Part shown: positions 56,781-64,000 of the stretch, piece by piece
Numbering within the stretch: position 1 is the first letter of the stretch
How the letters are laid out: each line of letters starts with the position of its first letter
Source of the DNA: Enterococcus asini ATCC 700915
GTDB lineage: Bacteria; Bacillota; Bacilli; Lactobacillales; Enterococcaceae
NCBI RefSeq assembly: GCF_000407365.1
Contig: NZ_ASVU01000002.1
Span: 248,001-312,000, forward strand
DNA: 64,000 nt
Direction: 5' to 3'
Notes under the pieces: generated by a model
Databases searched by the model: none
What the model was told of the DNA's origin: nothing
Seen by the model: the letters and a program-made list of their open reading frames with translations, nothing else
Translations under genes and position numbers: made by a program

Positions 56781-58112
56781 TTAAATATATTTCATATAAG
56801 AATGGGCGATACTTGGGAAGATGTAGATCAATTCTTCCTGATCCGGGGCCTTGATGTGCTGATTCATCACATCTAAGAGGCCATTCACTGTTTCTACCGC
56901 ATCGGGCCCGACGTTTGTTACGCCGACTAAATAGCCCTCTTGATCATGGACAAAGGTAATCAGATTTAAGGGATCATTGCCCACTTGATGAAACCAGTCT
57001 TTGGCGCCATAGTCCACAGAAGTCAGGGTGTAGCGATCGGGATTGGCCAATGCGTCCATAGGCGTAACACCGGCTGTGGCGATTCGCGGAGAAGTGAAAA
57101 CCGTTTGCGCGATAATCGGATACTGGATGGCTTCTTTGGTTTTCCCGGTAAATAGCCGAGCGAGGTATTGGGATTCATAAGCCGCTACCGGTGTGATTTT
57201 CGGAACAGACTTCACCAAGACATCCCCGGTGGCATAAATATGAGGTAAATTCGTTTGCAAGTAGTCGTTGACGGGAATTCCTTCAGGAGTGGTGGCCAAG
57301 CCAATGCCTTCAAAGTTCATCCCTTCGAGCCGGGGAAGGCGCCCTGTGGCATCTAGTACATAATCGGTCAGATGTCGATAGCCGTTTGCTCCTACTAATT
57401 CAATTCCTTGGCTTGTTTGCCGGGCTTCCTGGATGGTTTCGTTGTAGTGGAATTTCACCCCGCGGTTTGTCAAATCTTTGACGACTTCTTTGACATAAGG
57501 GGGATAAAAGTCCCGAAGTACTTCTTGGCCCCGTAAAATAACCGTCACATCGGCGCCAAAAGCATTCGCCATCGTAGCGGATTCCATGGCAATATAGCCA
57601 CCGCCAATTAAGGTGATTCGTTTAGGCATTTGAGGCATGGCCAGAAAATCCGTGCTGTCGTGAAAGAACTCACTGCCTGGAATAGCCATTCGATGAGGCA
57701 GCCGTCCGGTGACTAACACGATTTTTTCAGCGGTATAGCTTTTCTTTTCCACCACAAGGGTGTGTTCATCTTGAAAGACACCATGGCCAATGATTGTTTT
57801 GACACCGGCATCTTCTAGCTTTTGCTTGTTGGCGGCAGCTAATTGATCGATTACCCCGTGTTTATGAGCCATGGAATCGGCCCAGTCTAATTGGGGAAAT
57901 CCTGTTATGCCTTGTCCTTGTAGCGCTTCGATTTGTCTGAGTAAATCAACAGGGCGGTCCAAGGTGATTTTGGCATTGCAGCCCCGATTGGTACACACAC
58001 CACCAAATAATCCTTCCTCAATAACCCCTACCCGCAGCCCGGCTTTAGCCATGGGAATGGCACCATTCCAAGCACCTTGGCCACTGCCTAAAAATAATAC
58101 ATCAAAATCCAT
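56781..58112 (-). CDS. FAD/NAD-dependent disulfide-reductase family flavoprotein
   Basis: 443 residues from ATG 58112, behind AAAGGAGG; the frame extends to 58139 without need. FAD-binding GSGQGAWNG, redox pair Cys40 and Cys45 in GGVCTNRGCNAK, NAD-binding GGGYIAMESA and the second FAD motif YATGDV. Resembles glutathione, mercuric and dihydrolipoamide reductases. The usual C-terminal HPTxxE catalytic dyad is replaced by FPSIAHS, so the thiol acid-base residue is missing and the electron acceptor is uncertain. No obvious terminator separates it from the riboswitch promoter. Confidence 0.88.
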   Translation of the reverse strand: MDFDVLFLGSGQGAWNGAIPMAKAGLRVGVIEEGLFGGVCTNRGCNAKITLDRPVDLLRQIEALQGQGITGFPQLDWADSMAHKHGVIDQLAAANKQKLEDAGVKTIIGHGVFQDEHTLVVEKKSYTAEKIVLVTGRLPHRMAIPGSEFFHDSTDFLAMPQMPKRITLIGGGYIAMESATMANAFGADVTVILRGQEVLRDFYPPYVKEVVKDLTNRGVKFHYNETIQEARQTSQGIELVGANGYRHLTDYVLDATGRLPRLEGMNFEGIGLATTPEGIPVNDYLQTNLPHIYATGDVLVKSVPKITPVAAYESQYLARLFTGKTKEAIQYPIIAQTVFTSPRIATAGVTPMDALANPDRYTLTSVDYGAKDWFHQVGNDPLNLITFVHDQEGYLVGVTNVGPDAVETVNGLLDVMNQHIKAPDQEELIYIFPSIAHSYMKYI

Positions 58113-58208
58113 CTGATTCGCCTCCTTTCTTTTTACCATACCATTTGTTTCGCAAAAAGAAAAAGAAAGCGGGTGTAAAAGTGTGAATTTTGACGCTAGT
58201 TGAACTAG

Positions 58209-58926
58209 CTAGATTTGTGGGGCATTAAAATTTGCTTCCCGATATTGCACAGGAGACTGGCCAGTTTTTTTACGAAAGAGGCGGCTGAAATAATGCGGGT
58301 CCTCATAGCCGACTTTATTGGCGATTTCACTAATAGGATAGTGTAAATCGGTTTGCAGGAGTTCTTTGGCCTTGTCCAAACGGTATTGAATCAAAAGATC
58401 GGAAAAGGTGCTCCCGTATGCCTTTTTCAAAAGTTTGTTCAACTGAGAGGTGCTGATAAAGAGTGCTGTGGCCGCTTGTTGCAAAGAAACAGAACGATCT
58501 GGATAATTTTGCTGGATGTATTGGTACGCCAAGTGAGCAAGATCCGGCTGTCCCACAGGAACCACTGGAGGCGTCGGTTTTACTCGCTGTTCCAAGTCTT
58601 GCAAAAGTTTGATTAAGTCAGACTGGGGGATGGGCTTCAATAAGTAGTCTTGCACCTTTAACGTCAGGGCTTTGCGCACATATTCAAAATCATCATAGCC
58701 GCTAATCACGACGATTAAAACAGAGGGAAACCGTTTTTTGATTAGGGCAATCAGGTCTAGTCCGTTGAAATCTCCCAGATTAATGTCAATCAGGGCAACA
58801 TCCACCCTTGTTTTTTCAAAGGTTTCTAAAGCGGTCTTACCGTTTTTGGCGGTTAAGACTTCTGAAAAGAAAGGGGCGGACTGACGAATATAAGCTGCGA
58901 GGCCTTCACGAACGGGTTTTTCATCA

Positions 58927-58946
<20 letters not shown>
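58209..58946 (-). CDS. AraC-family response regulator, YesN-like
   Basis: 245 residues from the second of two in-frame ATGs after GGAGG. Receiver domain with Asp8, Asp9 and phospho-acceptor Asp55 (ALIDINLGD), linker, then an AraC/XylS double helix-turn-helix (ISEIANKVGYEDPHYFSRLFRKKTG read in parts). It pairs with the YesM-like kinase encoded upstream, whose end it overlaps by 20 bp. The neighbouring flavoprotein gene, divergent from the kinase, is the obvious candidate target. Confidence 0.93.
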
Positions 58947-62427
<3,481 letters not shown>

Positions 62428-62477
62428 AAATACGAAAAGTTACACGGAATAGGTCTGGATTATAAGACCTTAATCAG

Positions 62478-62523
62478 ACACCCATGAAATGACGAGAATT
62501 CGGTCGTTTTATGGGTGTTTTTG
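62478..62523 (+). terminator. Flavoprotein gene terminator 1
   Basis: ACACCCAT/ATGGGTGT stem with an inner ACGA/TCGT pairing, then TTTTTGG. Confidence 0.8.
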
Positions 62524-62563
62524 GTCTTACTGACTGATTGAGGAACCCACCGCGTTAAGCCAG

Positions 62564-62604
62564 CAAAAAAACGACTGCTTATTTTATGAGGCAGTCGTTT
62601 TTTC
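62564..62604 (+). terminator. Flavoprotein gene terminator 2
   Basis: AAAACGACTGC/GCAGTCGTTTT perfect stem, 13-nt loop and T-run, 40 bp after terminator 1. Confidence 0.85.
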
Positions 62605-62642
62605 TGTTGAACAACTTCAACCTATTCCTTTAGCGAAATATA

Positions 62643-62651
62643 TGCTACACT
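62643..62651 (+). promoter_or_regulatory. Promoter of the PTS-IIB-like gene (extended -10)
   Basis: TGC followed by TACACT (62646-62651); the -35 is weak. Confidence 0.5.
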
Positions 62652-62691
62652 TGCTGTAACGAATTCGTGACGAAAAGTGAGGTGTGTATAC

Positions 62692-63624
62692 ATGTTTGTC
62701 TTTATCGGTTGCTCTGGTGGTGGCACTTCCAGTATGTTTTGCCAAAAAATTGCACTGGCTGCGAAAACTAGTGCCGTGGCCATCAAGTTTTACGATGTGG
62801 AGACGGTCTTAAGCAATCCCGGGACTTATGGCAATGAGGCCGATGTGGTTTTAGCTTATGGGGGCATTGATTTCATTCGACCGGACAATGTAGATGAGTT
62901 TGCCCGAGTCTTTGATGCGGTTTTGGTAGCTCCCCAAGTTCGCTATCGCACCAAAGCGAAGAAAGCTCTTTTACATGACTATCCAGTGGTTGTACAAGAG
63001 CTTGATAGTCTGCTTTTTGGGCGGATGCAAGGGGATGTGGCGTTAGGAGGATTGCTGGATCTTCTGCTCGTTTTGGATGAGGAAAGAGGATATGTGACGG
63101 CGAAGGGTCGCTTAAATAAGGCCGGGGATAAAAACATGGAGATTTTTATTATGGGTGGAAACCGGCAACAGCCCTTCTTCCGGAGCTTTATCCAAGGGTT
63201 AAACAAGCGGGGCATCCGTGTTTTAGAAGAAAGTTTTCACTTGGAAAGTCTTTACGCAGAAGTAGACCAAGACTATGATCTTAGGCTTTTGTATGGCAAT
63301 AGTAGTGCCTTTAATGAGCGTGATTTGCCAAAACTAGCCAAACGAATCGATCTGGTTTTGGCGGTTCCCTTGCTCTCCGTCTCCTTTGATCAAAAAAGAG
63401 CGTATTTAGCCGAATATCGAATCCCAATCATTGACTTTGATGGGCAAAACTACAGCCGAGGTGAAGGGGATGTGGAGTTAGAGCGCATCACTTCTGAGTT
63501 GATCGCCGCCAGTTTGAAGACGGAATACACCAGTGAAATCACCATTGAAAACCTAGAAGCTCCGCAGATTACTCAGAAGAAGTTTGGTCTTTTTAGTTGG
63601 ACGAAAAAGGTTGGCCTCGGCTGA
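62692..63624 (+). CDS. Protein with two PTS IIB-like domains, no IIA or IIC partner nearby
   Basis: 310 residues from ATG 62692, after GAGGTG; ATG-like start 62677 precedes the site. The first domain (1-105) opens MFVFIGCSGGGTSSMF, matching lactose/cellobiose-type IIB enzymes with phospho-Cys7. A second domain (about 150-255), opening MEIFIMGGNRQQPFF, has the same strand-helix rhythm without the Cys. A true sugar transporter needs IIC and IIA, which are absent here, so this may be a regulatory or orphan protein. The 3' end overlaps the next, convergent gene by 32 bp. Confidence 0.72.
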   Translation: MFVFIGCSGGGTSSMFCQKIALAAKTSAVAIKFYDVETVLSNPGTYGNEADVVLAYGGIDFIRPDNVDEFARVFDAVLVAPQVRYRTKAKKALLHDYPVVVQELDSLLFGRMQGDVALGGLLDLLLVLDEERGYVTAKGRLNKAGDKNMEIFIMGGNRQQPFFRSFIQGLNKRGIRVLEESFHLESLYAEVDQDYDLRLLYGNSSAFNERDLPKLAKRIDLVLAVPLLSVSFDQKRAYLAEYRIPIIDFDGQNYSRGEGDVELERITSELIAASLKTEYTSEITIENLEAPQITQKKFGLFSWTKKVGLG

Positions 63625-63994
63625 TGAGCGCCAGCCAATTCTCGTATTCTGGGTAGCTGGAAAAAATATAGAGGACGACTTCTTTGCCCATGATGCTTTC
63701 GGTAATGGCTAGCTTTTGTGAATTTTCAAGAGCTTGGGCAATCCTTTTATTGAAACTTTCTCGATCGGCAGCTTGGGTTTTCTTAAGTGAGGCGATGATT
63801 TCCACTAAGGGAATCTGGAAAATATCAGAATGCGGTTCACCAAAAACCCGGTGCATAGCGTCGTAGGTTGTCAGCCAGACAGTCCCGCTTTTCTTGATTT
63901 CATGAGGTTCAAATTTGCCACGGAGGACTGCTTGTCGCAAGGTATTGCCCCCGGCTAGGCTCCATTTTTCCGCCGCTTCGGTAAAAGTCAGCAC
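63593..63994 (-). CDS. Helix-turn-helix (excisionase/MerR-like) protein, start possibly outside the window
   Basis: 133 residues from GTG 63994; only six bases lie upstream in the window, so the true start may be further right. The N-terminal 55 residues (FTEAAEKWSLAGGNTLRQAV then WLTTYDAMHRVFG) look like the small HTH proteins seen in plasmids, phages and chromosomes of Firmicutes. The C-terminal half is helical and has no recognised motif. It overlaps the end of the IIB-like gene in the opposite direction. Confidence 0.65.
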   Translation of the reverse strand: MLTFTEAAEKWSLAGGNTLRQAVLRGKFEPHEIKKSGTVWLTTYDAMHRVFGEPHSDIFQIPLVEIIASLKKTQAADRESFNKRIAQALENSQKLAITESIMGKEVVLYIFSSYPEYENWLALISRGQPFSSN

Positions 63995-64000
63995 TCTGTT

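Overview
The window looks like a chromosomal core segment from a low-to-mid-GC lactic acid bacterium of the Enterococcaceae (Enterococcus or a close relative). The evidence is the gene order (tig-clpX-ysxC; ylaN-ftsW-pyc; ylbF-ylbG-rsmD-coaD-ylbL; polA-mutM-coaE-nrdR-dnaB-dnaI-trmK), Bacillus-type promoters, strong AGGAGG ribosome sites, frequent TTG/GTG starts and many hairpin-plus-T-run terminators. No rRNA, tRNA, CRISPR array, prophage or intact insertion sequence was found. Almost everything is ordinary housekeeping on the + strand; accessory content is concentrated in roughly 44-64 kb.

Layout. 1-1.2 kb: 5' part of glmS on the minus strand, with its self-cleaving glmS ribozyme and a near-consensus promoter. 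1.5-4.5 kb: a small unknown protein, the SppA/YteJ-like membrane protease pair and a TPR protein. 4.6-11.3 kb: trigger factor, ClpX, YsxC, a UPF0223 protein, an inositol-phosphatase-family protein and TypA; typA has two perfect dyads at its promoter and a terminator-like hairpin in its leader. 11.7-21 kb: YlaN, FtsW, pyruvate carboxylase and the ylb cluster. 21-29 kb: small conserved proteins, Tex, SprT-like, MurC, a MaoC-type hotdog protein and a BI-1 family membrane protein. 29-41.7 kb: DNA replication and repair genes (polA, mutM with an unusual in-frame insertion, coaE, nrdR, dnaB, dnaI), then trmK, a Nif3-like protein, pepT and two membrane proteins. 41.7-44.5 kb: clpB behind a CtsR operator.

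44.8-64 kb: an Eis-like acetyltransferase lies divergent from a complete BceRSAB-type antimicrobial-peptide sensing and detoxification module. Next come a FabZ-like protein lacking the catalytic histidine and lepA, whose upstream gap appears to encode a minus-strand small RNA. On the minus strand there is then a P-type ATPase with altered ion-site residues. Its own promoter carries a ykkC/guanidine-I riboswitch with a terminator expression platform. A disulfide-reductase-family flavoprotein lies upstream of it. A YesMN-like two-component system is divergent from a lipoprotein fumarate-reductase-type flavoprotein with an FMN attachment motif. The window ends with a tandem PTS-IIB-like orphan and a convergent helix-turn-helix gene.

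The best candidate for something undescribed is the pairing of a guanidine-class riboswitch with a P2-type ATPase whose canonical Ca2+ ligands are replaced. It suggests, by inference only, an ATP-driven transporter connected with guanidinium or a related cation.
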